Shown here piece by piece: positions 18,255 to 27,793 of a DNA stretch of 59,691 nt. Made by a program: the position numbers and the translations under genes. Position 1 is the first letter of the stretch; each line of letters starts with the position of its first letter. Source of the DNA: Teichococcus wenyumeiae. GTDB lineage: Bacteria > Pseudomonadota > Alphaproteobacteria > Acetobacterales > Acetobacteraceae. The notes below the pieces were generated by a model, which was given only the letters and a program-made list of their open reading frames with translations, made no database searches and had not been told where the DNA came from. Location: contig NZ_RFLX01000023.1 in NCBI RefSeq assembly GCF_003696345.1, positions 1 through 59,691 on the forward strand, written 5' to 3'.

Positions 18255-18281
18255 TTGCGCCGGAACGCAATCGGCCATAAT
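18255..18281 (+). promoter_or_regulatory. Possible promoter of tRNA-Pro
   Basis: CATAAT at 18276-18281 is placed as a -10 element eleven bases before the mature tRNA start. TTGCGC at 18255-18260 is a possible -35, but the 15-base spacer is short. Only the -10 is convincing. Confidence 0.35.
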
Positions 18282-18292
18282 TAGCAAGCAGT

Positions 18293-18369
18293 CGGGGCGT
18301 GGCGCAGCCTGGTAGCGCATTTGGTTTGGGACCAAAGGGCCGGAGGTTCGAATCCTCTCGCCCCGACCA
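18293..18369 (+). tRNA. tRNA-Pro (UGG)
   Basis: A complete 77-nt cloverleaf can be drawn. The acceptor begins CGGGGCG and pairs with CGCCCCG. The anticodon stem TTTGG/CCAAA encloses a loop with TGG, and the T-arm contains GGTTCGAATCC. CCA is encoded. It lies 47 bases after serS on the same strand. Confidence 0.96.
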
Positions 18370-18391
18370 CCGCAATATCGGGATCTGCTCC

Positions 18392-18715
18392 ATGAGCCGC
18401 GACATCGCCATTGCCCGCATTCACTATTCGGCAGGCTCGGCCATGCAGTCGGGCAAGGGCAGGCTGCGGGGTTGGGTGCTGGAATACGCGCCCTCCGAGA
18501 GCCGTAAGCTCGACCCCCTGATGGGCTGGTCCGGCTCGGGCGATACCCGCGCGCAGCTCCGCCTCAGCTTCTCCACGCGGGAAGCCGCGGAAGCCTATGC
18601 CCGCGCCAATGGCATCGCCTATGAGGTCGAGAACGAGCCTGCCGCAACCGCGATCAAGCCCAAGACCTATGCCGAGAATTTCCGCTACGGCCGGTCTGAG
18701 AACTGGACCCACTAG
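18392..18715 (+). CDS. NDUFS4-like NADH dehydrogenase (complex I) accessory subunit
   Basis: The 107-residue product matches the ETC complex I subunit conserved region (NDUFS4, 18-kDa type) found in alphaproteobacteria. It shows [16 protein letters not shown] near the N-terminus, a [15 protein letters not shown] segment, [16 protein letters not shown], and a C-terminal [15 protein letters not shown]. These match the family's W-x-G...D core and its NF ending. The ATG at 18392 lies 22 bases after tRNA-Pro. A longer in-frame opening runs through the tRNA and is rejected. It probably stabilises the peripheral arm of complex I, although no nuo genes are near. Confidence 0.88.
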   Translation: MSRDIAIARIHYSAGSAMQSGKGRLRGWVLEYAPSESRKLDPLMGWSGSGDTRAQLRLSFSTREAAEAYARANGIAYEVENEPAATAIKPKTYAENFRYGRSENWTH

Positions 18716-18733
18716 GGTCCAGGCCCTGCTTCC

Positions 18734-18810
18734 GCGTCCTTAGCTCAACTGGATAGAGCAACCGGCTTCTACCCGGTTGGTTGGGGGTTCAAGTCCCTCA
18801 GGGCGCGCCA
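18734..18810 (+). tRNA. tRNA-Arg (UCU)
   Basis: The 77-nt gene has acceptor GCGTCCT pairing with AGGGCGC (one G-U), anticodon stem ACCGG/CCGGT and a loop giving TCT. CCA is encoded. Its last 13 bases overlap the end of the convergent endonuclease/exonuclease/phosphatase gene, whose stop codon is at 18798-18800. Confidence 0.95.
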
Positions 18811-19505
18811 GCTTCCTTCAGCTTTCCCGGCATATGCAGCTCGGCCACCACCGGCAGATGGTCGGAGGCCAGCCGCCCGGTCATATCCCGCCAGTTGCGC
18901 CCCAGCAGCGAGGCAGGCCGGCAGAAGATGCGGTCGAGCTTCAGGGCCGGCAGCCGGGAAGGAAAGGTGCGGTGCCGTGTCCGCGCCGGCATCTGCGACG
19001 CCAGAGCCCGGAACACCGGCCCACGCCATCCCCATTCGTTGAAATCCCCCAGCACCACCAGCGGGCCTTCCAACCGCCGCACCAGGGCAGCGAGGCGTGT
19101 AGCCTGCGTGTAGCGCTCGCGCTGCAGCAGCCCAAGGTGGGTGGAAATCACCCGCAGGGCACCCGCCGGCGTGGCGATCTCCGCCTCGATCGCCACGCGG
19201 GGCTCGCGCCCGGGGTGGGAGAGGTCGTGCAACGCGCTCTGCTTGATGGGCCAGCGGCTGAGCAGCATGTGGCCATAGGCGCCATCCTTGGCCCGGATGG
19301 TCTCGGCCAGGGCATGGCCTGGCAGGTGGCCGCGCAGTGCCGTGAAGCCACAATGGTCATTGCCGCGCCCACGGCTGTCCACTTCCTGCACCGCCAGGAT
19401 GTCCGGGGCCTGCCGGCGGATGAGGCCGAGCACCCGGTGCATGTCACACACCCCGTCGGTCCCGATGCCTCCATGGATGTTCCAGGTCATAACCCGCAGG
19501 ATCAC
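18798..19505 (-). CDS. Endonuclease/exonuclease/phosphatase family protein
   Basis: The 235-residue protein has the EEP fold: VMTWNIHGGIG at the N-terminus, AVQEVDSRG with the metal-binding Glu, STHLGLLQRER, VVLGDFNEW and SDHLPVVAEL. The family includes AP endonucleases, sphingomyelinases and phosphodiesterases. Its ATG overlaps the stop of the phospholipase D-VTT gene (ATGA), a known pairing, so a lipid or phosphodiester substrate at the membrane is more likely than DNA repair, but this is inference. The stop lies inside the convergent tRNA-Arg gene. Confidence 0.85.
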   Translation of the reverse strand: MILRVMTWNIHGGIGTDGVCDMHRVLGLIRRQAPDILAVQEVDSRGRGNDHCGFTALRGHLPGHALAETIRAKDGAYGHMLLSRWPIKQSALHDLSHPGREPRVAIEAEIATPAGALRVISTHLGLLQRERYTQATRLAALVRRLEGPLVVLGDFNEWGWRGPVFRALASQMPARTRHRTFPSRLPALKLDRIFCRPASLLGRNWRDMTGRLASDHLPVVAELHMPGKLKEAGAP

Positions 19506-21724
19506 GCCGCGGCGTCTCGCTTACGGTCCATCATACGGCGGAAGCGCTTGATGAGGCTTTGCAGCCCGAAGGAGAGGGCGCCCCAGCAGATGAGCACCAC
19601 AACAAAGCCCAGGATGTCGGTCAGCGATGGTTCGGTGAGGATTCGCAGCAAGCGGTCGCCCAGCGCCGTCATCAGCAGCAGGCCGGGCGCCAACCCCAGC
19701 GCGGTCCCCACGACATAGTCCAGCAGCGGAATACGGATCGCGCCCGCGACGAGGTTGACCAGCGTGAAGGGCGCGATCGGCATCAGCCGTACCATGGTCA
19801 CGGCCAGGATGCCGTTATTGGCGATGCTACGGCTGACCCTGTTGATGCGCGGGCCAATAATCTTTCGCAGCAGGCCCGGCCCCATACGGCGCCCGACCAG
19901 ATAAGTCAGCACCGCGCTGACCATGGCACCCACCGCGGCATAGAGCAGGCCGGGCCAGAGCCCGAAGGCGGCGGCGGTGGCCACGATCAGCACATTCACC
20001 GGGAAGGCCACCAGCCCTAGCAGCATGAAAAGCCCCAGCGCCAGCAGCGGCCCCAGGGAGCCGCCGGCTTCCATGGAGGCGCTGAAAGCCTGGGGGTTCA
20101 TGAACTCGGACAAGGGTGTGTACCGCCAGGCCACACCCAGGATCACGATCGGCGCCACCACCAGCCCGATCCGTAGCCAGAGCGCCATGCCGCCGCCAGC
20201 GGCGGGTGCCTCGTCGGCGTCGAAATCGGCCAGCAGGGTTTCGGGGCCTATCGGGCGCCGCGGATCTGCGACGGCTTCGATCTGTGGCACGCCTTCGCCC
20301 TCCGCGAGCTCACCATCGTCGATCGGCAGCAGCCGACGCTTCCGGCTATGCAGTTGATTCAATGCCTTGAACAGCGACCCATCCCGGGTCAGTGCCGCGA
20401 CCTGCTCCGGCTTCACGCCCAGATGCTCGGCCAGCATGCGGTCCCGAACGCGGCGGATGCCGGCGCGGGTCGCCTCGTCCCGTGCCTCGACCACCAGGTC
20501 GCATTCGGTGTCGGTGGCCATGGAGCGGTTGCAGAGATTGGCGGAGCCGATGCGCAGCAGCCGGTCATCGACGATCATGACCTTGGCATGCACCATCACG
20601 TCGGCCTGCGGGCCACGGCGGTCGCCCACATGGGGGAACATCATGCGGACCCGGTCCGCGACGCCCGCCTGCCGCAGCAGCATCATGAAGCGGATGCGGC
20701 CGGCCAGCATGGTGCGATGCTCCAGCCAGGTATGGTGGGTGCGGGGGCCGAGCAGCACCACCTCCAGCTCCGGCTTCAGCAGCATCCGCTTGGCCAGCCG
20801 GGCGGCGAGGTTCAGGTTGGTGTAGAACTGGTTCTCGGCATAGATGCAGCGCTCGGCGCTGTCGATCATGGCTTCGAAGAGGCGTTCGACCTCCCGGATC
20901 TCGGGCTCATTCTCCCAGGCGGCCTGGGTGCGGGCGATGCCCACCTCCACGTTCCGCAGGTCTGGCTGGACCGAGCGCGGCCAGAGGTCCGGGTCACCAG
21001 GGCGCGGCGGATGCCGGGGCGGCAGGTCCTCGCAGGCACCACGGGACCAGCGGGCGCGAAACAGATCCGCCAGCGCACCGGCGGCCTCGCCGTCCACCAC
21101 CATCTGCACATCGTGAAAGGGCAGGTAGGGCACGTCGCGGGGGTCGACGCGGTGCGGGTTCAGCGGGGAATGGGCCGGGGTGTCCCAGCGCCGGATCGTC
21201 AGGTCCAGGCCGCCCGAGAAGGCCAGCCGGTCGTCGATCACCACCACCTTCTGGTGGTGGGAAGCGCCGAGCGGCACTTCGTCATCCAGGCACAACTCGA
21301 TCTGCGCCGGGGTGTTCCAGTGCAGGGAAAGCGCCGGAAGCACCTCGCGCTCCAGGGCGTAAAGAACTGAATAGTCCCACAACAACAGCTTCACGCGCAG
21401 TTGCGGCTTGTGGCCCACCAGGGCGGCCAGGAAAGGGCCCAAAGTCACCGGCAGGTCGTCCTTGGGCTCGCCCGAAGGGCCCACCAGTGGCGCGCGGCTG
21501 TCGATATCCCAGCCGGCGATAAGGATGCTTTCCTCGGCCTTCAGCAAAGCCTCGCGAAGCGCACCATAATAGGTGGAGGCATCCACCAGCACGCTGGCGC
21601 GATGAGCATGCTCCTGCCGCCACACGGTATCGCCCTCCCGCACCACCGCGGGCACGGCCATTCCGGCGGAAGACCCGCGGTCGTCCGGCTGGCGAGATGC
21701 GACAGGCGCAAGAAGATGATGCAT
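19502..21724 (-). CDS. Phospholipase D / VTT-domain membrane fusion protein
   Basis: About 740 residues combine two parts. The N-terminal half has two HKD motifs, HHQKVVVIDD near 156 and HAKVMIVDD near 379, each followed by Gly-Gly or Gly-Ser. They form one phospholipase D-like active site able to act as cardiolipin synthase or phospholipase. The C-terminal part (about 525-720) is a VTT/DedA-like membrane domain with VRLMPIAPFTLVNLVAGA. This suggests the enzyme couples lipid head-group chemistry to lipid movement. The ATG at 21724 is preferred; a TTG at 21775 and an ATG at 21661 are alternatives. It shares a divergent promoter region with trpS. Confidence 0.85.
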   Translation of the reverse strand: MHHLLAPVASRQPDDRGSSAGMAVPAVVREGDTVWRQEHAHRASVLVDASTYYGALREALLKAEESILIAGWDIDSRAPLVGPSGEPKDDLPVTLGPFLAALVGHKPQLRVKLLLWDYSVLYALEREVLPALSLHWNTPAQIELCLDDEVPLGASHHQKVVVIDDRLAFSGGLDLTIRRWDTPAHSPLNPHRVDPRDVPYLPFHDVQMVVDGEAAGALADLFRARWSRGACEDLPPRHPPRPGDPDLWPRSVQPDLRNVEVGIARTQAAWENEPEIREVERLFEAMIDSAERCIYAENQFYTNLNLAARLAKRMLLKPELEVVLLGPRTHHTWLEHRTMLAGRIRFMMLLRQAGVADRVRMMFPHVGDRRGPQADVMVHAKVMIVDDRLLRIGSANLCNRSMATDTECDLVVEARDEATRAGIRRVRDRMLAEHLGVKPEQVAALTRDGSLFKALNQLHSRKRRLLPIDDGELAEGEGVPQIEAVADPRRPIGPETLLADFDADEAPAAGGGMALWLRIGLVVAPIVILGVAWRYTPLSEFMNPQAFSASMEAGGSLGPLLALGLFMLLGLVAFPVNVLIVATAAAFGLWPGLLYAAVGAMVSAVLTYLVGRRMGPGLLRKIIGPRINRVSRSIANNGILAVTMVRLMPIAPFTLVNLVAGAIRIPLLDYVVGTALGLAPGLLLMTALGDRLLRILTEPSLTDILGFVVVLICWGALSFGLQSLIKRFRRMMDRKRDAAA

Positions 21725-21862
21725 GGCCGGCTTTGAACGCAGCGCAGCACGAAAAGTCACGGCGGATGCCGCCAAAAATTGTCCGGTCCGGGCTGCGCCG
21801 CTTGACGCCGGAGGCCTCGCGCGGGATCACCCGCAGGACTTGGCGCAAGGGGTATTTTGGCG

Positions 21863-22864
21863 ATGCAGCGCGTATTTTCCGGGATCCAGCCCTCCGGTAT
21901 TCCGACCCTCGGCAATTATCTGGGCGCCATCCGCAACTGGGTGCCCATGATGGACGATCATGAATGCATCTATTGCGTAGTCGATCTGCATGCCATCACC
22001 CAGCCCTTCGACCACAAGGAACTGGCCCGCGCGACGCGGGAGATGGCGGCTGCCCTGATTGCCTGCGGTGTGGACCCTGACCGTTGCACGCTCTTCGTGC
22101 AAAGCCATGTCCATGCCCACGCCCGCTTGGCCTGGATCTTCAACTGCGTGGCCCGTATCGGCTGGCTGAACCGCATGACGCAGTTCAAGGACAAGGCTGG
22201 CAAGGACCGGGAGAACGCGGGCTCCGGCCTCTACGTTTACCCGAACCTGATGGCCGCCGACATCCACGCCTACCACGCCACCCGCGTGCCGGTGGGCGAG
22301 GACCAGAAGCAGCACCTGGAACTGGCGAACGACATCGCGCAGAAGTTCAACCATGACTTCGGCGTGGAATTCTTCCCGAATATCGAGCCGATGATCCAGG
22401 GCGTGGCCGCGCGCGTCATGTCGCTGCGCGACGGCACCAAGAAGATGTCGAAGTCCGACCCCTCGGACCAGTCGCGCATCAACCTAACGGACGATGCCGA
22501 TGCCATCGCCCTGAAGATCCGCCGTGCCAAGACCGACCCCGAGCCGCTGCCTTCCGAGCTGGCCGGGCTGGAAGGGCGGCCCGAGGCGCGCAACCTGGTG
22601 GGCATCCTGGCCGCCGTGACCGATGCCACTCCGGCCGATGTGCTGCGGGACCATGCCGGCAAGGGCTTCGGCGCCTTCAAGGAAGTGCTGACCGAGGCTC
22701 TGGTGGCGCATCTGAGCCCCATCCAGGCCGAGATGACCCGCCTGCTGGCCGACCCGGCCGCCGTGGATGCCGCGCTCCGCAAGGGTGCGGACCGCGCCTC
22801 CGCCATCGCCGAGCCGATCGTGACGAAGGCGGAGGAGATCGTGGGCTTCCTGCCCCGGCGTTAA
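21863..22864 (+). CDS. trpS: Tryptophan--tRNA ligase
   Basis: The 333-residue class Ic synthetase has the start [12 protein letters not shown], the HIGH equivalent GNYLGAI and the KMSKS motif [10 protein letters not shown] near residue 195. Length and motif order are typical of bacterial TrpRS. The ATG at 21863 is preceded by AAGGGG about ten bases upstream; a TTG at 21857 is also possible. It faces the convergent ispDF gene, whose stop lies within four bases of this one. Confidence 0.95.
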   Translation: MQRVFSGIQPSGIPTLGNYLGAIRNWVPMMDDHECIYCVVDLHAITQPFDHKELARATREMAAALIACGVDPDRCTLFVQSHVHAHARLAWIFNCVARIGWLNRMTQFKDKAGKDRENAGSGLYVYPNLMAADIHAYHATRVPVGEDQKQHLELANDIAQKFNHDFGVEFFPNIEPMIQGVAARVMSLRDGTKKMSKSDPSDQSRINLTDDADAIALKIRRAKTDPEPLPSELAGLEGRPEARNLVGILAAVTDATPADVLRDHAGKGFGAFKEVLTEALVAHLSPIQAEMTRLLADPAAVDAALRKGADRASAIAEPIVTKAEEIVGFLPRR

Positions 22865-24009
22865 GCCGAGGGCAGGAGGAGCGTCGCCGCCGCCTGGGCG
22901 GCGATGCCTTCGCCACGGCCGGTGAAGCCCAGCCGCTCCGTGGTGGTGGCCTTCACGGAGACGCGGGCGACGGGAATACCCATCAGTTCCGCCAGCCGGG
23001 CACGCATGGCCTCGGCATGCGGGCCGATCTTGGGCTTCTCGCAGATCAGCGTCACGTCGGCATGTGTGATCATGCCGCCGCGCGCCGCCACCCGGCCGGC
23101 GGCATGGCGCAGGAAGCGGGCGCTGTCCGCGTCCTTCCATTCCATGTCGCTGGGCGGGAAGTGGCGGCCGATATCGCCTTCCGCCAGGGCACCATAGATG
23201 GCGTCGCAGAGCGCGTGCAGCCCCACATCGGCATCCGAATGCCCGTCCAGCCCCAGCGGATGCGGGATCGTGACGCCGCACAAGATCAAGGGGCGGCCCT
23301 CGACCAGCCGGTGCACGTCGAAGCCGGTACCCATGGCGGGCAGGAAGCGCGGCAGCAGGGCGGCCTCGGCGCGGGCCAGGTCTTCGGGATAGGTCACTTT
23401 CAGGTTGCTCTCCGATCCAGGAAGCAGGGCGACGGGAAGGCCGGCGGCTTCCAGCAGGGCGGCATCATCGGTGGCTTCCGCCGTCGCGTCACGATGCGCC
23501 TGAAGCAGGGCAGGGAAGCGGAAGGCCTGCGGCGTCTGCGCCCGATAAAGACCGGCGCGGGGCACGGTGCGCTGGATGGCGCCCTCGGCGCCGGCCTTCA
23601 GCGTATCGGTGACCGGCTGAGCGGGGATGGCGCCGGGATAGACCTCCAGCGCCGCCAGCAGCGCCGGCACTGTGCCCCGCGGCAGGACAGGCCGGGCGCC
23701 GTCATGCACCAGCACGGCATCCGGGGGAGAGGCGGCCAGGGCCTCCAGGCCAGCGCGGACGCTATCCTGCCGCGTGGCACCTCCGGCGACTGGCGGCAGG
23801 CAGGGCAGGCCCTCCAGCATGGCCGCCACCCGCGCTTCCTCGCCCGCCGCCACGACGGGCAGGAGGGCCTGGACGGCACCATCGGCCAGCAAGGCCTCAG
23901 CGGCGTGGCGCAGGATGGGACAGCCCAGCAGTTGGCTGTATTGCTTCGGCTCGGCGGCTCCGAAGCGGGACCCGCTTCCGGCCGCCATCAACAGGGCGAT
24001 GACGCGCAT
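22861..24009 (-). CDS. ispDF: Bifunctional IspD/IspF of the methylerythritol phosphate pathway
   Basis: The 382-residue fusion has an N-terminal IspD cytidylyltransferase and a C-terminal IspF cyclodiphosphate synthase. IspD (about 1-225) shows [13 protein letters not shown] and LVHDGARP. IspF (about 226-382) shows GTGFDVHRL with the metal-binding D-x-[16 protein letters not shown] and [18 protein letters not shown]. Together they catalyse two steps of isoprenoid precursor synthesis, from MEP to CDP-ME and from CDP-ME-2-phosphate to MEcPP. The fusion is typical of alphaproteobacteria. ATG is at 24009; the longer opening of this frame overlaps dusB and is not coding. Confidence 0.95.
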   Translation of the reverse strand: MRVIALLMAAGSGSRFGAAEPKQYSQLLGCPILRHAAEALLADGAVQALLPVVAAGEEARVAAMLEGLPCLPPVAGGATRQDSVRAGLEALAASPPDAVLVHDGARPVLPRGTVPALLAALEVYPGAIPAQPVTDTLKAGAEGAIQRTVPRAGLYRAQTPQAFRFPALLQAHRDATAEATDDAALLEAAGLPVALLPGSESNLKVTYPEDLARAEAALLPRFLPAMGTGFDVHRLVEGRPLILCGVTIPHPLGLDGHSDADVGLHALCDAIYGALAEGDIGRHFPPSDMEWKDADSARFLRHAAGRVAARGGMITHADVTLICEKPKIGPHAEAMRARLAELMGIPVARVSVKATTTERLGFTGRGEGIAAQAAATLLLPSA

Positions 24010-24111
24010 GGCGCGGAACCTATCCGCCTGCCGCAAGGCTGACCAGAGGCGCCATGCTGAAGGCGGATCGGCATGGACGCGAGGGGCTTTGCGCCTTAGA
24101 TTGCCCAAATC

Positions 24112-25227
24112 ATGAGCATCGCGACACCGCACGACAACGCCGCCCCGTCTTCCGCGGCCGAGGCCGTCACGCCGCCACGCCTGCGGCCCATCCAGGTGGG
24201 GCCGCTGCGCATTGACGCGCCGGTGATCCTGGCACCCATGTCGGGCGTCACCGACCTGCCGTTCCGCCGGCTGTGCCGGGAGCTGCAGGCGCCGATGGTA
24301 GTCAGTGAGATGATCGCCAGCCAAGCCATGGTGAGGGAGAACCGCGCCACGCTGAAGATGGCCGAGGTCGATGGCTTCGGTGGCCCTGCCAGTGTGCAGT
24401 TGGCCGGGTGCGACCCCCAGGTGATGGCCGAGGCCGCCAAGCTGGCAGCGGACCGTGGCGCTGCCATCATCGACATCAACTTCGGCTGCCCGGTGAAGAA
24501 GGTCGCCATCGGCCAGCAGGCCGGCAGCGCGCTGATGCGCGACGAGATCGGCGCCGCCCGCATCCTGGATGCGGTGGTGAAGGCGGTGGACGTGCCTGTG
24601 ACGCTGAAGATGCGCATGGGCTGGGACCACAGCAACCTGAACGCCCCGCGCCTGTCCAAGATCGCCGAGGACTGCGGTATCAAGCTGGTGACCGTGCATG
24701 GCCGCACCCGGCAGATGCTCTATACCGGCACCGCCGACTGGGCCTTCGTGGCCAAGGTGAAGGCGGCCGTGAGCCTTCCCGTCATCGTCAACGGCGATAT
24801 CCTGACGCCCGAGCACGCCGCCGAGGCGCTGCGGCAATCCGGCGCGGATGGCGTGATGATCGGGCGTGGCTGCTATGGCCGCCCCTGGCTGCTGGCGCAG
24901 GTGGCCGAGTATCTGACCACCGGCGCCCTGCTGCCGGAGCCGGACCTCGCCACCCATTACGACATCCTGCTGCGCCATTACCGCGCCATGCTCGACCATC
25001 ACGGCGCCGGCCCGGGCGTCCGCATGGCCCGCAAGCACCTGGCCTGGTATTCCAAGGGCCTGCCCGGCTCCGCCGAGTTCCGCGTGCGCGTTAACCATGC
25101 CGAGACGCCGGAAGCCACCGAGGCGGTGCTGGAAGCCTTCTACCGCCCGCTGATCGAGCAGGGCGTGCAGGTGGTGCGGGAAGCCTTCTCCGCCGCGGGG
25201 CGGGATGAGGATGCCATGGCGGCATGA
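24112..25227 (+). CDS. dusB: tRNA-dihydrouridine synthase (NifR3/DusB)
   Basis: The 371-residue flavoenzyme reduces specific tRNA uridines to dihydrouridine. It carries [16 protein letters not shown] near residue 42, [10 protein letters not shown] with the catalytic cysteine near 126, and [21 protein letters not shown]-like [13 protein letters not shown] and [14 protein letters not shown] complete the TIM-barrel flavin site. The gene was historically called nifR3 because it sits before ntrBC in alphaproteobacteria, as here. The ntrB ATG overlaps its stop. Confidence 0.93.
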   Translation: MSIATPHDNAAPSSAAEAVTPPRLRPIQVGPLRIDAPVILAPMSGVTDLPFRRLCRELQAPMVVSEMIASQAMVRENRATLKMAEVDGFGGPASVQLAGCDPQVMAEAAKLAADRGAAIIDINFGCPVKKVAIGQQAGSALMRDEIGAARILDAVVKAVDVPVTLKMRMGWDHSNLNAPRLSKIAEDCGIKLVTVHGRTRQMLYTGTADWAFVAKVKAAVSLPVIVNGDILTPEHAAEALRQSGADGVMIGRGCYGRPWLLAQVAEYLTTGALLPEPDLATHYDILLRHYRAMLDHHGAGPGVRMARKHLAWYSKGLPGSAEFRVRVNHAETPEATEAVLEAFYRPLIEQGVQVVREAFSAAGRDEDAMAA

Positions 25228-26354
25228 ACATCTTTACCCGCCATCCCGCCGCGGAGGTCGCACTGCCTGACAGCATCGCGGTGCTGTCAGCCCTGCCGGT
25301 GCCGGTGGTGGTGCTGGATGCCGGCAACCGCTTCCTTTCCGCCAATCCGGCGGCGGAGCAGTTCTTTCAGCTTTCCTTCGCCTCGCTGGCGCAGCACCGG
25401 CTGTCGGACCTGATTCCCTCCGATACCAGGCTCTTCGCGCTGGTGGACCAGGTGCGGAACCAGGATGCGCCGGTGTCCGACCATGACCTGACGCTGGAAA
25501 GCCCGCGCCTGCACCGGACAGGCGTCGCGGCCCATGGCGCGCCACTGCCCGAGATCTCGGGCGCTGTGGTGCTGACGCTGCAGGATGGCAGCAAGGCACA
25601 GAAGCTGGACCGCCAGCTGAACTTCCGCGGTGCCGCGCGCGGTGCCTCTGCCATGGCCGCGATGCTCGCGCATGAGGTCAAGAACCCGCTTTCCGGCATC
25701 CGGGGCGCCGCGCAGTTGCTGGAGCAATCCGCCAGCGAGGACGACCGCGAGCTCTGCGTTCTGATCCAGGACGAGGCCGACCGCATCCGCACGCTGGTGG
25801 AGCGGATGGAGATGTTCTCCGAACGCCCGACCGACTGCGGCGTGGTGAATATCCACGAGGTGCTGGACCACGTCCGCCGGATCGCCAGCCGTGGCTTCGC
25901 CAGCCACCTCCGCATCGTGGAGGATTACGACCCTTCGCTGCCGCCGGTCTGGGGCAACCGGGACTTCCTGGTGCAGATCCTGCTCAACCTCGTGAAGAAC
26001 GCTGCCGAGGCGGTGGACCCGCAGGGCGGCGAGATCCAGCTTTCCACCGCCTATCACCACGGCGTGCGCATCGCCATTCCCGGGTCGCGGGAGCGGGTGC
26101 ATCTGCCCTTGCAGGTGAGTGTGCGCGACAACGGCCCCGGCATCGACGAGGATGTGCGCGCGACGCTCTGGGAGCCCTTCGTCACCACCAAGCGGGGCGG
26201 GCAGGGGCTTGGCCTCGCCATGGTCGCCAAGCTGGTGGCGGACCAGGGCGCCCTGATCGAATGCGACAGCCGCCCTGGCCGCACCGTGTTCCGCCTTTCC
26301 CTGCCCATGCCTCCCGCCGACCTGCCGGCCATGATCGAGACCCGCACCGAATGA
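25224..26354 (+). CDS. ntrB: Nitrogen regulation sensor histidine kinase NtrB
   Basis: The 376-residue soluble kinase has an N-terminal PAS domain (about 15-120). The HisKA domain has phospho-acceptor H150 in [12 protein letters not shown], and the C-terminal ATPase domain has NLVKNAAEA (N box), DNGPGIDE (G1) and GQGLGLAMV (G2). No membrane segment is seen, matching cytoplasmic NtrB, which responds to PII and phosphorylates NtrC. It overlaps dusB upstream and ntrC downstream by ATGA junctions. Confidence 0.94.
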   Translation: MNIFTRHPAAEVALPDSIAVLSALPVPVVVLDAGNRFLSANPAAEQFFQLSFASLAQHRLSDLIPSDTRLFALVDQVRNQDAPVSDHDLTLESPRLHRTGVAAHGAPLPEISGAVVLTLQDGSKAQKLDRQLNFRGAARGASAMAAMLAHEVKNPLSGIRGAAQLLEQSASEDDRELCVLIQDEADRIRTLVERMEMFSERPTDCGVVNIHEVLDHVRRIASRGFASHLRIVEDYDPSLPPVWGNRDFLVQILLNLVKNAAEAVDPQGGEIQLSTAYHHGVRIAIPGSRERVHLPLQVSVRDNGPGIDEDVRATLWEPFVTTKRGGQGLGLAMVAKLVADQGALIECDSRPGRTVFRLSLPMPPADLPAMIETRTE

Positions 26355-27793
26355 CCGACAGCCGCACCATCCTGATCGCTGATGACGACCGCGCCATCCG
26401 CACGGTGCTGTCCCAGGCCCTTGGCCGCGCCGGCTACACGGTGCGCGCCACATCCTCCGCCGCCACGCTCTGGCGCTGGGTGGAGGACGGGGCCGGCGAT
26501 CTGGTGATCACCGATGTCATCATGCCGGATGAGAACGGGCTGGACCTGGTGCCGCGCATCAAGCGCGTGCGGCCGGACCTGCGCGTGGTGGTGATGTCGG
26601 CGCAGTCCACCTTCGTCACCGCCGTGAAGGCCGCGCAGCGCGGCGCCTTCGAATACCTGCCCAAGCCCTTCGACCTGAAGGAGTTGCTGGCCGTCGTGGC
26701 CCGCGCGCTGACCGCGCCCGCCGCGCCCCAGCCCGAGACGGACGAGGGCACCGAGGGCGAGCGCCTGCCGCTGGTCGGCCGCAGCCAGGCGATGCAGGAG
26801 ATCTACCGCACGGTCGCCCGCCTCACGACCACCGACCTGACCGTGATGGTCACGGGTGAGAGCGGCACCGGCAAGGAACTGATCGCCCGCGCGTTGCATG
26901 ACTATGGCCGCCGCCGCACCGGCCCCTTCGTCGCCATCAACATGGCCGCCATTCCGCGCGAATTGATCGAGAGCGAGTTGTTCGGCCATGAACGCGGCGC
27001 CTTCACCGGCGCCCTGGCGCGTGGCGTCGGGCGCTTCGAGCAGGCGGCCGGCGGCACCCTGTTTCTGGACGAGATCGGCGACATGCCGCCGGAAGCCCAG
27101 ACACGCCTGCTGCGCGTGCTGCAGGAAGGCGAGTTCACTACCGTCGGCGGGCGCAGCCCCATCAAGGCCAATGTCCGCATCGTGGCCGCCACGCACCGGG
27201 ACCTGCGGCAGGCGATCCGCCAGGGCCTGTTCCGCGAGGATCTGTTCTACCGCCTCAATGTGGTGCCCATCCGCCTGCCGCCGCTGCGGGAGCGGATGGA
27301 GGACATCCCGCTGCTGGCCCGCCACTTCCTGGAGCGCGCGAAGAATGCCGGCCTGCCGTCCAAGCAATTGGATCAGGAGGCCGTGGAACGGCTGCGCCGC
27401 CATAGCTGGCCGGGCAATGCGCGCGAGCTGGAGAACCTGATGCGGCGCCTCGCGGCCCTCTATCCGCAGGAGGTGATCGGCGCCGACGCCGTGAACAACG
27501 AGCTGGCCGAGGCCGAGCCGGTGAGCGAGCCGGAGCTGCGGGCGCCCGAGACGCTGGAGCAGGCGGTGGAACGCCACCTGACCACCTTCGTCGCGGCCCA
27601 GAAGGACGGCCTGCCGGTGCGTGACCTTTACGAGCGCGTGCTGGCCGAGGTGGAGCGGCCGCTGCTGCGGCTGGCGCTGGCGGCCACACGGGGTAACCAG
27701 ATCAAGGCCGCCGCCATGCTCGGCCTGAACCGCAATACGCTGCGCAAGAAAATCCGGGAGCTGGATCTCCCGGTGGTGCGCGGTCTGTCGTGA
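26351..27793 (+). CDS. ntrC: Nitrogen regulation response regulator NtrC
   Basis: The 480-residue protein has a receiver domain with D55 in VITDVIMPD, then a sigma-54-interacting AAA+ domain and a C-terminal Fis-type helix-turn-helix ([20 protein letters not shown]). The AAA+ domain has Walker A GESGTGKE, the intact GAFTGA loop in [13 protein letters not shown], and Walker [11 protein letters not shown]. The intact GAFTGA means it should activate sigma-54 RNA polymerase, in contrast to NtrX further on. Its start at 26351 overlaps the ntrB stop and its stop overlaps the ntrY GTG. Confidence 0.95.
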   Translation: MTDSRTILIADDDRAIRTVLSQALGRAGYTVRATSSAATLWRWVEDGAGDLVITDVIMPDENGLDLVPRIKRVRPDLRVVVMSAQSTFVTAVKAAQRGAFEYLPKPFDLKELLAVVARALTAPAAPQPETDEGTEGERLPLVGRSQAMQEIYRTVARLTTTDLTVMVTGESGTGKELIARALHDYGRRRTGPFVAINMAAIPRELIESELFGHERGAFTGALARGVGRFEQAAGGTLFLDEIGDMPPEAQTRLLRVLQEGEFTTVGGRSPIKANVRIVAATHRDLRQAIRQGLFREDLFYRLNVVPIRLPPLRERMEDIPLLARHFLERAKNAGLPSKQLDQEAVERLRRHSWPGNARELENLMRRLAALYPQEVIGADAVNNELAEAEPVSEPELRAPETLEQAVERHLTTFVAAQKDGLPVRDLYERVLAEVERPLLRLALAATRGNQIKAAAMLGLNRNTLRKKIRELDLPVVRGLS

